From Bacteroidales bacterium UBA5342 (GTDB lineage: Bacteria > Bacteroidota > Bacteroidia > Bacteroidales > UBA5342): 13,935 bases of DNA. Under the pieces are notes generated by a model that saw nothing but the letters and a program-made list of their open reading frames with translations, searched no databases and was not told the DNA's origin. Below are positions 1-7,336 of the stretch, piece after piece; positions within the stretch are counted from its first letter, which is position 1, and each line of letters begins with the position of its first letter. The stretch covers positions 400-14,334 of the forward strand of contig DHQI01000100.1 of the NCBI GenBank assembly GCA_002408065.1, written 5' to 3'. Position numbers and translations under genes: made by a program.

Positions 1-228
1 AAAAACATGTAGAACAAAAATATCAACTTCTTATCAGCCCCATAATCCTGCAACATATTAATTTACTACGGGTTACAACCATTGCTATTCAAATCAAATC
101 CCTTCAAAAAACTTCGTTATATTTATTCATTATCCACCCACAAAATTCAATTTGGATACATTTTCTAAAAACAGCTTTGTCTTTAACAAACAACAGAATA
201 AGCAGAAAAAGCTGAACTGAAAGTTTGC

Positions 229-591
229 TCACAAACTTTTTTCCATTCTCCCGCTATTTAAGTTGGTTACATTTTCTCTTGACCTCCTTAGGAATTCTTC
301 TTGATTCATAATATTCAATACCGTATCGTTATGCAATACTAATTCAATAATTTCAGGCACGTAACTTGCATGAGAAAAGGTGATTTTCACTAATGAATCT
401 GTACAATACAATTGATATGATCCTTTTGCATCACTTAAAGTACCATTTTGAGGAGATAGGCTAATGACCGTGTTTTCAACAGGAGTATTATCCTATGAAA
501 GCGCAACACCATTAATAATTTACTTTTCCTGACAAAAAGCGAGCAAAACAGAAAGAACCGTAAATATGATAAAAATGAAACATCGTAGCAT
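229..591 (-). pseudogene. Decayed secreted carboxypeptidase-regulatory-like domain protein
   Basis: Reading leftward from the ATG at 591, the frame gives a clear signal peptide (M-L-R-C-F-I-F-I-I-F..., ending L-L-A-F-C-Q-E-K). It then gives a domain of the CarboxypepD_reg-like type: an N-G-V-A-L start, a D-N-T-P-V-E-N-T-V-I-S-L strand, then G-T-L-S-D-A-K-G-S-Y-Q-L and L-V-K-I-T-F-S-H-A-S-Y. That matches the family pattern of a variable strand, a D-x-x-G-x-[FY]-x-L turn and a following strand. Two in-frame stops break it: TAA at 520-522 (codon 24) and TAG at 493-495 (codon 33). The frame is otherwise unbroken to a TGA at 229-231, and stays open about 32 more codons beyond that, to 130. In Bacteroidota this domain often sits at the N-terminus of TonB-dependent receptors or small secreted proteins; no receptor plug is visible here. 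Sequencing error at two sites is the main alternative to gene decay. Confidence 0.72.
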
Positions 592-595
592 GACA

Positions 596-603
596 CAAAA
601 GTA
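596..603 (-). promoter_or_regulatory. Candidate -7 box for the leftward pseudogene
   Basis: The minus strand reads TACTTTTG, an exact match to the Bacteroidota -7 consensus TAnnTTTG. It lies only about 5 bases before the ATG at 591, so the transcript would be leaderless or nearly so. No TTTG is seen at the expected -33 distance. The identical 8-mer precedes tamB (11970-11977). Confidence 0.3.
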
Positions 604-606
604 AGC

Positions 607-625
607 TATAACACTGAATGTTATA
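607..625. repeat. Perfect 7-bp inverted repeat upstream of the pseudogene
   Basis: TATAACA and TGTTATA form perfect 7-base arms around a 5-base centre (CTGAA). It lies 16 bases upstream of the pseudogene start and just behind its candidate -7 box. On the plus strand it is followed by a short T run. It could be an operator half-site pair or a weak AT-rich hairpin; the sequence does not decide between these. Confidence 0.35.
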
Positions 626-871
626 TTTTTACAAGCTTATTCTTAAGACTAGTATAAGATAATCATCAACAAACACCATATCAAAACTCATAACCATTAT
701 AGCAAACCAATTTATCCACTCATAGAAACCGACTCTTTAGAGCATATTAAGCACAAATATCTATCAAAAACTATCAGTATTTCTTCATAAACTTTTAAAG
801 TTTTACTAAATCACACACATATACAAGATTTTTAAAACATTCAACCAGATTTTATTCATATATTAGCAAAC

Positions 872-879
872 CAAATATA
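872..879 (-). promoter_or_regulatory. Possible leftward -7 box in the spacer
   Basis: The minus strand reads TATATTTG, an exact TAnnTTTG match facing away from the exporter cluster and towards the pseudogene about 280 bases away. There is no -33 TTTG at the right distance. In such AT-rich DNA a chance match is quite possible. Confidence 0.18.
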
Positions 880-896
880 ACAACTCAACCATCTCG

Positions 897-2279
897 ATGA
901 AAAGAAATCACTTTGTGCTAATAGCTTTAGCACTGGTCGCCGGAGTTTTTATTATTCAAAAAGTAAAAACATCACCAAGCGACGACACCCCGCTTTATTA
1001 CACGGTAGAAAAAGGCAAGCTAGACTTCTACGTGTACGCCACTGGTAATTTAGAAGCCGAACAATCGACCAATGTAGATGCTCCATCTTCGGTATTCGAC
1101 CGTGATCTCCGCATTTGGGAAATAGCCATTACCGACTTGGTACTGGAAGGTACCGAAGTAGATAGTGGCGATTATGTTGCTACGCTGGATCAGAACATGA
1201 TACAAGAACAGCTCACCTCTGCCGAAGAAGAAATGGAGCTAGCGTATAATGCTCTGGTTGATGCTCGGCTGGATTCAAACCTCACCCTAAACAACAAAAG
1301 AGATGCTATAATAACGGCAGAAGAGTCAGTAGAAGAGAAAGAACTTTTTTTGGCAGAATCAAAATACGAATCACCGGCGACCATCCAAAAGGCCAAGATG
1401 GACAGAGAAAAAGCATTGCGAAAGCTGGAGCAAGAAAAACAATCCTATAAACTACAACAACGAAAATCACGTACTCAAGTGATGCAGAAGGAGATAGATT
1501 ATGACCGCAAGAAAAAACGCGTCGACAAACTACGCAATGTGTTGCAAGATGTCATAATATTAGCACCGCAAAAAGGAATGGTCATTTACCTGAGTCGCCG
1601 AGGAGAAAAACGTACGATAGGTACTATGGTAAGCTCTTACAGCCCTACCATAGCTACACTACCCGATCTATCAACGATGATATCCATAGCCTATGTAAAC
1701 GAAATAGATGTGTCGCAACTAAAGCCGGAGCAAGAGGTAGAAATGACCGTAGATGCCTTTCCCGGAAAAAAATACAAAGGTAAAGTCGTCAATGTGGCCA
1801 ACATCGGCCAAAATGTATCGGGTAGCGACGCTAAAGTATTTGAAGTAACCATCAAAGTACTGAGCCGCGACAAGAACTTACGCCCAGCTATGACCACCAA
1901 CAATACCATACTTACAAGTAGCGTAGAAGATACTATATACATCCCAACCGAAACCATTTTTTCTAATGATACCTTAAGTTGGGTCTACAACAGCAACAAA
2001 AAAACATACAAACAGATCATTCGTATAGGTGCTCAAAACGAAAGCTACTCCATCATAAAAGAAGGCGTAAAAGCAGGGGATCGTTTATTGTGGAACCACC
2101 CGGAAGGAGCAGAATCCTTACCTTTTAAAGGCATGGATATTTACGAACGGGAAAAAGCTGACAAACTAGAAGCAGAACGTAAAGCTGCAAAAGAAGCTGA
2201 GAAAATGCGGAAAGAAAAAAGCAAGGTGAAACGTGACAAGAAAAACACTGGCGGTGGTGGTATGTTTATCATTGGTTAG
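897..2279 (+). CDS. Periplasmic membrane-fusion adaptor (HlyD/MacA-like), adaptor 1
   Basis: The 460-residue product has a membrane anchor at about residues 5-22 and a first lipoyl half at about 55-100. That half contains the segment D-L-R-I-W-E-I-A-I-T-D-L followed by E-G-T-E-V and G-D-Y-V-A-T-L-D-Q. A long charged alpha-helical hairpin follows at about 103-217. The second lipoyl half begins I-L-A-P-Q-K-G-M-V-I-Y, with beta-barrel and membrane-proximal domains at about 255-410. This is the order expected of adaptors that link an inner-membrane ABC permease to a TolC duct. It also has a Lys/Glu-rich tail at 415-450 ending in four glycines and M-F-I-I-G, which adaptor 2 lacks. It is the first gene of the cluster, and the permease follows after 12 bases. 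The ATG at 897 is chosen because the anchor follows directly. Substrate unknown. Confidence 0.9.
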   Translation: MKRNHFVLIALALVAGVFIIQKVKTSPSDDTPLYYTVEKGKLDFYVYATGNLEAEQSTNVDAPSSVFDRDLRIWEIAITDLVLEGTEVDSGDYVATLDQNMIQEQLTSAEEEMELAYNALVDARLDSNLTLNNKRDAIITAEESVEEKELFLAESKYESPATIQKAKMDREKALRKLEQEKQSYKLQQRKSRTQVMQKEIDYDRKKKRVDKLRNVLQDVIILAPQKGMVIYLSRRGEKRTIGTMVSSYSPTIATLPDLSTMISIAYVNEIDVSQLKPEQEVEMTVDAFPGKKYKGKVVNVANIGQNVSGSDAKVFEVTIKVLSRDKNLRPAMTTNNTILTSSVEDTIYIPTETIFSNDTLSWVYNSNKKTYKQIIRIGAQNESYSIIKEGVKAGDRLLWNHPEGAESLPFKGMDIYEREKADKLEAERKAAKEAEKMRKEKSKVKRDKKNTGGGGMFIIG

Positions 2280-2291
2280 AAGGCTTACACT

Positions 2292-3626
2292 ATGAAGATA
2301 AAACAACTATACCAACGTTATATACACGATGTTTACATTGCTGTAGAGGCCATTATAGCCCATAAAGTAAAATCTTTTTTAACCGCATTAGGCATTATCT
2401 TTGGGGTAGCTGCCGTGATCAGTATGCTGGCCATAGGTAACGGAGCACAGGCTGAAATAATGGAGCAAATCAAGATGGTGGGGGTCAACAACATCATTAT
2501 TTCACCTAAAAAGACGCAAGATAACACGGTAGACGAAAGCAGCGATGATGAGACCCAAAAGAGCAACACCTACTCTCCTGGTCTTTCACTAGCTGATGCC
2601 GAAAGCATCAAAGAGATTATCCCTTCGGTTAAGGCAGTATGCCCTATCGTTTCTTTTAAATTTGGAACCATGCGTAATGGGAAAAGCAAACCTGTCAATC
2701 TGGAAGGCACTAGCAACGATTATTTTAAGCTATTTAATATTGAATTACAAGACGGCTCGTACTTCAATCAGGTACAATTATTCAGAGGAGATCCCGTATG
2801 TATCATCGGCTATAGTGTCAAGCGCAAATTCTTTAATCAAGAAAACCCGATCGGTAAACAAATACGCTGCGGTAGCGTGTGGCTCACAGTAGTAGGTGTG
2901 GTCGATAAGCAAAGTTTCAATACCTCATCCGACGAAGCCCTATCCATCAGTAGTACCGATAATAAAATCTTTATTCCGGTTAAAACAATGCTGATGCGCT
3001 ACAAAAACCGCACCCTTATTACTGAAGATAAACTGGAAAATAACCGCAATAATAGTAAGGCAAAAAAAACGCTCAACCAGATTGATAAAATCATCGTTCA
3101 AGTAGATGAAACCCAATACCTGACTGCCAGTTCCGACATTATCAGCCGTATGCTACTACGCCGTCATAATGGCATTGAAGATTTTGATATTTCGATACCA
3201 GAACTTTTGCTTAAGCAACAACAACGCACCAAGAACATATTCAATGTAGTACTCGGTGCCATAGCAGGCATATCACTGATAGTAGGAGGTATAGGCATCA
3301 TGAATATTATGCTGGCCTCGGTCATGGAACGCATACGCGAAATAGGTACACGCCAAGCTATCGGAGCTTCGCGCAAAGATATTATTATTCAGTTTCTGGC
3401 CGAATCGACACTAATTTCTATTTCGGGTGGTGTAGCGGGCATCATTCTGGGCATAGCCTTAGCTAAAATTATATCATCAGCTTTTGATATCAAAACCATT
3501 GTATCTTTTACGTCTGTGTTTATTGCCTTTGGTGTATCGGTGGTTATCGGAATCACCTTTGGTTATTTACCAGCCAAAAATGCTGCTGAAAAAGACCCTG
3601 TAGAATCCTTGCGTAGCGGAGGGTAA
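2292..3626 (+). CDS. ABC transporter permease, MacB/FtsX type (no fused ATPase)
   Basis: The 444-residue membrane protein shows the type VII ABC (MacB/FtsX) layout. The first transmembrane helix is at about 28-50 and a large periplasmic domain (MacB_PCD-like) runs from about 51 to 312. Three C-terminal helices follow at about 317-341, 366-395 and 404-427. After the second helix comes M-E-R-I-R-E-I-G-T-R-Q-A-I-G-A-S, the hallmark cytoplasmic coupling segment that contacts the ATPase. It ends K-D-P-V-E-S-L-R, also typical. E. coli MacB carries its ATPase fused in front; here the ATPase is a separate gene at 6446. Members of this class do not pump within the bilayer; they use ATP to drive periplasmic movements that push substrate into the TolC duct. 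The periplasmic domain has two polar, low-complexity loops at about 75-95 and 208-222. Confidence 0.93.
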   Translation: MKIKQLYQRYIHDVYIAVEAIIAHKVKSFLTALGIIFGVAAVISMLAIGNGAQAEIMEQIKMVGVNNIIISPKKTQDNTVDESSDDETQKSNTYSPGLSLADAESIKEIIPSVKAVCPIVSFKFGTMRNGKSKPVNLEGTSNDYFKLFNIELQDGSYFNQVQLFRGDPVCIIGYSVKRKFFNQENPIGKQIRCGSVWLTVVGVVDKQSFNTSSDEALSISSTDNKIFIPVKTMLMRYKNRTLITEDKLENNRNNSKAKKTLNQIDKIIVQVDETQYLTASSDIISRMLLRRHNGIEDFDISIPELLLKQQQRTKNIFNVVLGAIAGISLIVGGIGIMNIMLASVMERIREIGTRQAIGASRKDIIIQFLAESTLISISGGVAGIILGIALAKIISSAFDIKTIVSFTSVFIAFGVSVVIGITFGYLPAKNAAEKDPVESLRSGG

Positions 3627-3700
3627 TTAAGAAAAAGTAACTCTGAGACAACGACAGGAGGCGTTTTCATTCACACATAAAAATATTGAATCATTACCAT

Positions 3701-5176
3701 ATGAGACACTTAAAAAAAAGACTATTAACACTACTTATTTTTCCACTCATGCTCTCTGCCCAACAGGATATGACCTTGACGATGGAAGAATGTATCAAGA
3801 TGGCGTCGCAACAATCGCTGGATGCTTTTTTGGCAAAAAATACTTATTTAGAGAGTTATTGGGACTACAGGAGTTATAAAGCCACACGACTGCCTTCACT
3901 GGAACTTGCCAGCTCCCCTATTATATACAGAAATGGGTTTGAACAAAACTGGAATAGCACCGAAAATATCTATGAAACCTCTAGTTCAGAATCATTAACA
4001 TCAAGAGCCGAATTGCAACTCAACCAACAAGTTAACTTTACCGGAGGTACTATTTCATTGATTACCGGAACAGAATTTCTTGACAACTACGTCAAGGAAC
4101 CACAGTTTACCAGCGATGTGGTATCAATCAATTACAGTCAAGACCTCAATGGCTACAATGCCTTTCGCTGGGAAGCTAAGATAAACCCTTTAGAATTTGA
4201 AAAAGCAAAAAAAGCCTATATCGAAGAACGTGAAAGTATTGCCTTGGATGCCATCGATAAATTTTTCAGTCTAATACAAGCACAAATCACCCTTGACATA
4301 TCAAAACGCAACTATGCCAATGCCGAAGAGTTGTATAAAATAGGAAAAGGACGTTTCGAAGTAGGCACCATCACCCAAGACGAGCTTTTAACGCTTGAAT
4401 TGGATGTGTACAACAGTCAACTGGCAAAAGTAAAAGCCGAACAATCTTTAATACGGCGCCGTACCTCTCTGAATATTTTTCTTAATATTGACAAAAACAC
4501 CATTATCAACTGTATCATACCCGAAGATATTTTCACCATTGAGATTCCTGTTTCGGAAGCCATAGACAAAGCCATGAGCAACAGCTCTACAGTACAAGGA
4601 CTCGATATTAACTTGCTAAAGAGTGAACAGAACTTAAAAAATGTAAAAGCAACAAACCGTTTTTCGTCCACCCTCAACCTCAGTTACGGACTCAACGGTA
4701 ACAATGAAGAGTTTGTTGAATCTTACGATAACTTAGGAGATAAACAATCTGCCCGTGTTACCTTCAACATCCCTATTATTGACTGGGGAAAAGGAAAAGG
4801 CAAAGTCTCCGTAGCTCAAGCGAAGCTCGATGCACAAAAAATCAGCAAACAAAAAGCATTAATACAATTTGAAGAAAACGTGAGCAATACGACCTTAGAG
4901 TTTAACCTACAAAAAATGCAGGTGGAGAATTCGGCAAAAGCTGACACTATTGCCCTGAAAGGCTATGATATTTCTTATGAAATATTTAAACTGGGAAAAC
5001 TCGATGTCATCAAACTAAATCAGGCCCGAAATAATCAAGTTAAAGCGCGTGAAGATTATATATCATCTTTGAAATCTTTCTGGACCTACTGGTACACCAT
5101 CCGTCAGCTAACGCTGCACGATTTTGAGAATAATACTGACCTTTCAGAAGATTTTGACGCCCTTATCAATCAATAA
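3701..5176 (+). CDS. TolC-family outer-membrane efflux protein
   Basis: The product is about 491 residues and is exported. The signal peptide is M-R-H-L-K-K-R-L-L-T-L-L-I-F-P-L-M-L-S-A, with likely cleavage before Q-Q. The mature part opens with L-T-M-E-E-C-I-K-M-A, the usual TolC-family first helix. Two repeats of long helices with beta-strands follow, including the recurring form Y-K-I-G-K-G-R-F-E-V-G-T-I-T in the first half and Y-E-I-F-K-L-G-K-L-D-V-I-K-L-N in the second. The family forms trimeric channels across the outer membrane. A TTG at 3686, five codons earlier in frame, is possible, but the ATG at 3701 gives a cleaner signal peptide. The stop overlaps the next gene's start by one base (TAATG at 5174-5178), which suggests translational coupling to adaptor 2. 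Confidence 0.92.
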   Translation: MRHLKKRLLTLLIFPLMLSAQQDMTLTMEECIKMASQQSLDAFLAKNTYLESYWDYRSYKATRLPSLELASSPIIYRNGFEQNWNSTENIYETSSSESLTSRAELQLNQQVNFTGGTISLITGTEFLDNYVKEPQFTSDVVSINYSQDLNGYNAFRWEAKINPLEFEKAKKAYIEERESIALDAIDKFFSLIQAQITLDISKRNYANAEELYKIGKGRFEVGTITQDELLTLELDVYNSQLAKVKAEQSLIRRRTSLNIFLNIDKNTIINCIIPEDIFTIEIPVSEAIDKAMSNSSTVQGLDINLLKSEQNLKNVKATNRFSSTLNLSYGLNGNNEEFVESYDNLGDKQSARVTFNIPIIDWGKGKGKVSVAQAKLDAQKISKQKALIQFEENVSNTTLEFNLQKMQVENSAKADTIALKGYDISYEIFKLGKLDVIKLNQARNNQVKAREDYISSLKSFWTYWYTIRQLTLHDFENNTDLSEDFDALINQ

Positions 5177-6399
5177 TGAGCACAAAAAAAAGAAATATAA
5201 CAATCGTTATTGTAGCAGCTATAGCTGTGGCTATAGTGACCGGTATCTTTGTAGGAAACGAAGTAATAAGCGACAACTCTTATACGGTGGTTTCTGGCGA
5301 ATTTGAACAGGTGATAAGCTGCAAAGGAGAGATGAAGAGTCAGGTATATACCAAAATAAACATGCCTGAAGTAATGACCAATCCCGACCTAAACATCTAC
5401 CACGTTATGATCAATGATTTGATAGAAGAAGGTACTCTGGTAAAAAAAGGAGACTATGTAGGATTACTGGATCAGGAACGTATAAAAGGAGAGCTCAACC
5501 GTGTAAGTGACCGTTTAGAAAACTACAAAAACGAGCTCAAAATGCGTGTCATAGACAGCACATCGAACCTAACAGATGAGAGGAATAAAATACAAGAGCT
5601 CAAGTATGACTTAGAATATAAAGCGCTGGAAATAAAACAAAGCATCTATGAATCACAATCTTTTCAGGCAAAAGTGAAACGTGAATATGATCGTGCTGTC
5701 AGAAAACTAGAAATGGCCGAACGTGACTATCAACGCGATGCTATGCGTCATCGTTCGCGCTGTAACTACAGCGAATTGAGAGTGAAAGAATACTCTGAAC
5801 GTGAAAAAAAACTACAACAAGCGGTAAAAGATGCGCGCATTACTGCTCCACACGATGGCATGCTTATTTATGCTGAGGTGCGTGGACGTCAACGTAAAAA
5901 AGGAGACCATGTCAGCTTTTGGTCGCCGGAAATAGCCGTCATACCAGACTTGAGCAAACTTATTTCACGGGCTTACATCAAAGAAGTAGATATTGCAAAA
6001 ATAACTATTGGAGACCAAGTAAGAATCATTGTTGATGCTTTAGCAGACAAAGAGTTCATGGGCGAATTAGTCAGTATTTCAGCCATAGGTCGCGATGCTA
6101 AAGGAGTAGATAGCAAAGTGTTCGACATAGAAATAAAAATCAATGGCTCCGATCAAAATATCAGCCATGGGATGAGCACTTCTTGTGAAATTATCACACA
6201 CTATGAACCACAAGCCACACTCGTTCCACTGGATTATATCTTTAATAATGACTCCGGTTCTATCGTTTATAAATTAGAAAATGGTCAATATATTGAGCAT
6301 GAAATCCAATTGGCCTATACGAATGATGAAGTGGCAATGATTGCCAGCGGACTAATACCTGGAGACGTCATTGCAAAGCAAAAACCACTTCAGCAGTAA
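5176..6399 (+). CDS. Periplasmic membrane-fusion adaptor (HlyD/MacA-like), adaptor 2
   Basis: The 407-residue product has a membrane anchor at about 8-26 and a first lipoyl half with D-L-N-I-Y-H-V-M-I-N-D-L then E-G-T-L-V and G-D-Y-V-G-L-L-D-Q (71-100). A charged helical hairpin runs from about 102 to 217. The second lipoyl half starts I-T-A-P-H-D-G-M-L-I-Y, followed by beta-barrel and membrane-proximal domains from about 255 to 400. It aligns with adaptor 1 along its whole length, for example P-D-L-S-K-L-I-S-R-A-Y-I-K-E-V-D here against P-D-L-S-T-M-I-S-I-A-Y-V-N-E-I-D there. The two are therefore old paralogues rather than a recent copy. It lacks adaptor 1's charged tail. Its ATG overlaps the stop of the TolC gene, and the ATPase gene follows after 46 bases. 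It may form mixed rings with adaptor 1 or act as an alternative to it. Confidence 0.9.
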   Translation: MSTKKRNITIVIVAAIAVAIVTGIFVGNEVISDNSYTVVSGEFEQVISCKGEMKSQVYTKINMPEVMTNPDLNIYHVMINDLIEEGTLVKKGDYVGLLDQERIKGELNRVSDRLENYKNELKMRVIDSTSNLTDERNKIQELKYDLEYKALEIKQSIYESQSFQAKVKREYDRAVRKLEMAERDYQRDAMRHRSRCNYSELRVKEYSEREKKLQQAVKDARITAPHDGMLIYAEVRGRQRKKGDHVSFWSPEIAVIPDLSKLISRAYIKEVDIAKITIGDQVRIIVDALADKEFMGELVSISAIGRDAKGVDSKVFDIEIKINGSDQNISHGMSTSCEIITHYEPQATLVPLDYIFNNDSGSIVYKLENGQYIEHEIQLAYTNDEVAMIASGLIPGDVIAKQKPLQQ

Positions 6400-6445
6400 T
6401 AAGAGTAGACAATAGCAGTCACATAAAAACTTTGATCTAAAAAAA

Positions 6446-7141
6446 ATGAGCTTAATACAAATAAAGGATATCGTTAAGACTTATGAAGTAGGTACCCAGC
6501 AGGTACATGCCTTGCGCGGAGTTAGTATTGATATTGAACAAGGGGAATACGTCTCCATCATGGGAGCCTCCGGCTCGGGAAAATCGACCTTGATGAATAT
6601 GATTGGTGGACTAGATACCCCCACTTCAGGATCCTACATATTGAACAACCAAGCTGTAAATGAGCTCAATGACGATCAGCTGGCTGCTATTCGCAACAAG
6701 GAAATTGGCTTTGTTTTTCAAACCTTCAACCTACTGCAACGAAGTACTGCTCTGGATAATGTCATCCTACCACTCATCTATGCCGGTGTGCCTAAACACG
6801 AACGTATAGAACGCGCTACTAAGATGCTTGAAAATGTGGGATTAGGTGACCGAATGGATCACAAACCCAACGAAATGTCAGGAGGACAGCGCCAACGCGT
6901 TGCCGTAGCCCGGGCTTTAGTCAACGACCCGTCACTACTCTTAGCAGATGAACCAACAGGTAACCTCGACTCTAAGATTTCGAAAGAAGTAATGAAACTA
7001 TTTGCAGAGATACACCGCAACGGCAACACCTTGGTGGTAGTAACACACGAAGAGGATATTGCTATGCACGCTCACCGTATCATACGCCTTAAAGATGGTC
7101 TGGTGGAATCTGACGATGTAAATGAGAATCCTGTTTATTAA
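6446..7141 (+). CDS. ABC transporter ATP-binding protein (MacB/LolD type)
   Basis: The 231-residue ATPase has every expected motif: Walker A G-A-S-G-S-G-K-S-T (40-48), Q-loop glutamine at 92 in F-V-F-Q-T-F-N-L, signature M-S-G-G-Q (144-148), Walker B L-L-L-A-D-E-P with catalytic Glu 169, D-loop after it, and H-loop His 201 in V-V-T-H-E. Length and sequence style fit the MacB/LolD/FtsE-like group that pairs with FtsX-type permeases, so its natural partner is the permease at 2292. It would bind the permease's coupling segment on the cytoplasmic side as a dimer. It closes the cluster, separated from adaptor 2 by 46 bases. The first domain residue is close to the ATG at 6446, which supports that start. 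Confidence 0.95.
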   Translation: MSLIQIKDIVKTYEVGTQQVHALRGVSIDIEQGEYVSIMGASGSGKSTLMNMIGGLDTPTSGSYILNNQAVNELNDDQLAAIRNKEIGFVFQTFNLLQRSTALDNVILPLIYAGVPKHERIERATKMLENVGLGDRMDHKPNEMSGGQRQRVAVARALVNDPSLLLADEPTGNLDSKISKEVMKLFAEIHRNGNTLVVVTHEEDIAMHAHRIIRLKDGLVESDDVNENPVY

Positions 7142-7227
7142 ACAGACTATTCTTAGCACATTTATATGATGGAATGGTGTTGGCTTGTCGCACTATGCCT
7201 ACAAACAACACAACAGGAAGAGACTTT

Positions 7228-7247
7228 AAATACAATGCATTATATTT
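7228..7247. terminator. Weak AT-rich hairpin in the convergent gap
   Basis: AAATACAATG and CATTATATTT are inverted with one mismatch and are followed by two more T residues. It lies in the 195-base gap between the convergent ATPase and tamB genes (7142-7336), where a bidirectional terminator would be expected. The stem is nearly all A/T and has almost no loop, so it would be weak. I see nothing else recognisable in the gap. Confidence 0.2.
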
Positions 7248-7336
7248 TTGGTTTCAGACTAGAGTTTCACTTTATTACACTTATACTTTGAGAGTCTCAG
7301 TACAACGCTCAGGCACCTGCTCTGCTTCAAACGCCA

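Larger units (their letters stand above)
592..896. other. Gene-free AT-rich spacer before the exporter cluster
   Basis: No open frame longer than a few codons on either strand looks like a gene. No TTTG occurs on the plus strand, so there is no recognisable -7 box for the rightward exporter cluster. The best plus-strand approximation is TATATTAG at 859-866, about 30 bases before the ATG at 897, and it is weak. The stretch probably still carries the cluster's promoter in a diverged form. Confidence 0.5.

Noticed and set aside
1..228. Continuation of the pseudogene beyond the TGA at 229-231
   Set aside because: The frame stays open about 32 codons but shows no recognisable domain (no TonB plug), so I did not extend the pseudogene. 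Nothing else recognisable is seen in this stretch.
493..522. Stop-codon recoding in the leftward gene
   Set aside because: The two stops are different (TAA and TAG) and lie nine codons apart, with no recoding signal visible; decay or sequencing error is simpler.
809..859. 17-codon hydrophobic leftward frame in the spacer (M-N-K-I-W-L-N-V-L-K...)
   Set aside because: It is very short, in AT-rich DNA, with no supporting signal beyond a possible -7 box; a real small peptide cannot be distinguished from chance.
3656..3661. AGGAGG, a textbook Shine-Dalgarno sequence before the TolC gene
   Set aside because: It lies about 40 bases before the ATG and 25 before the alternative TTG, too far to serve either, and no other start lies at the right distance.
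6427..6434. AAACTTTG as an internal promoter for the ATPase gene
   Set aside because: It misses the first consensus base and lies within a tight same-strand cluster, so a separate promoter is not supported.
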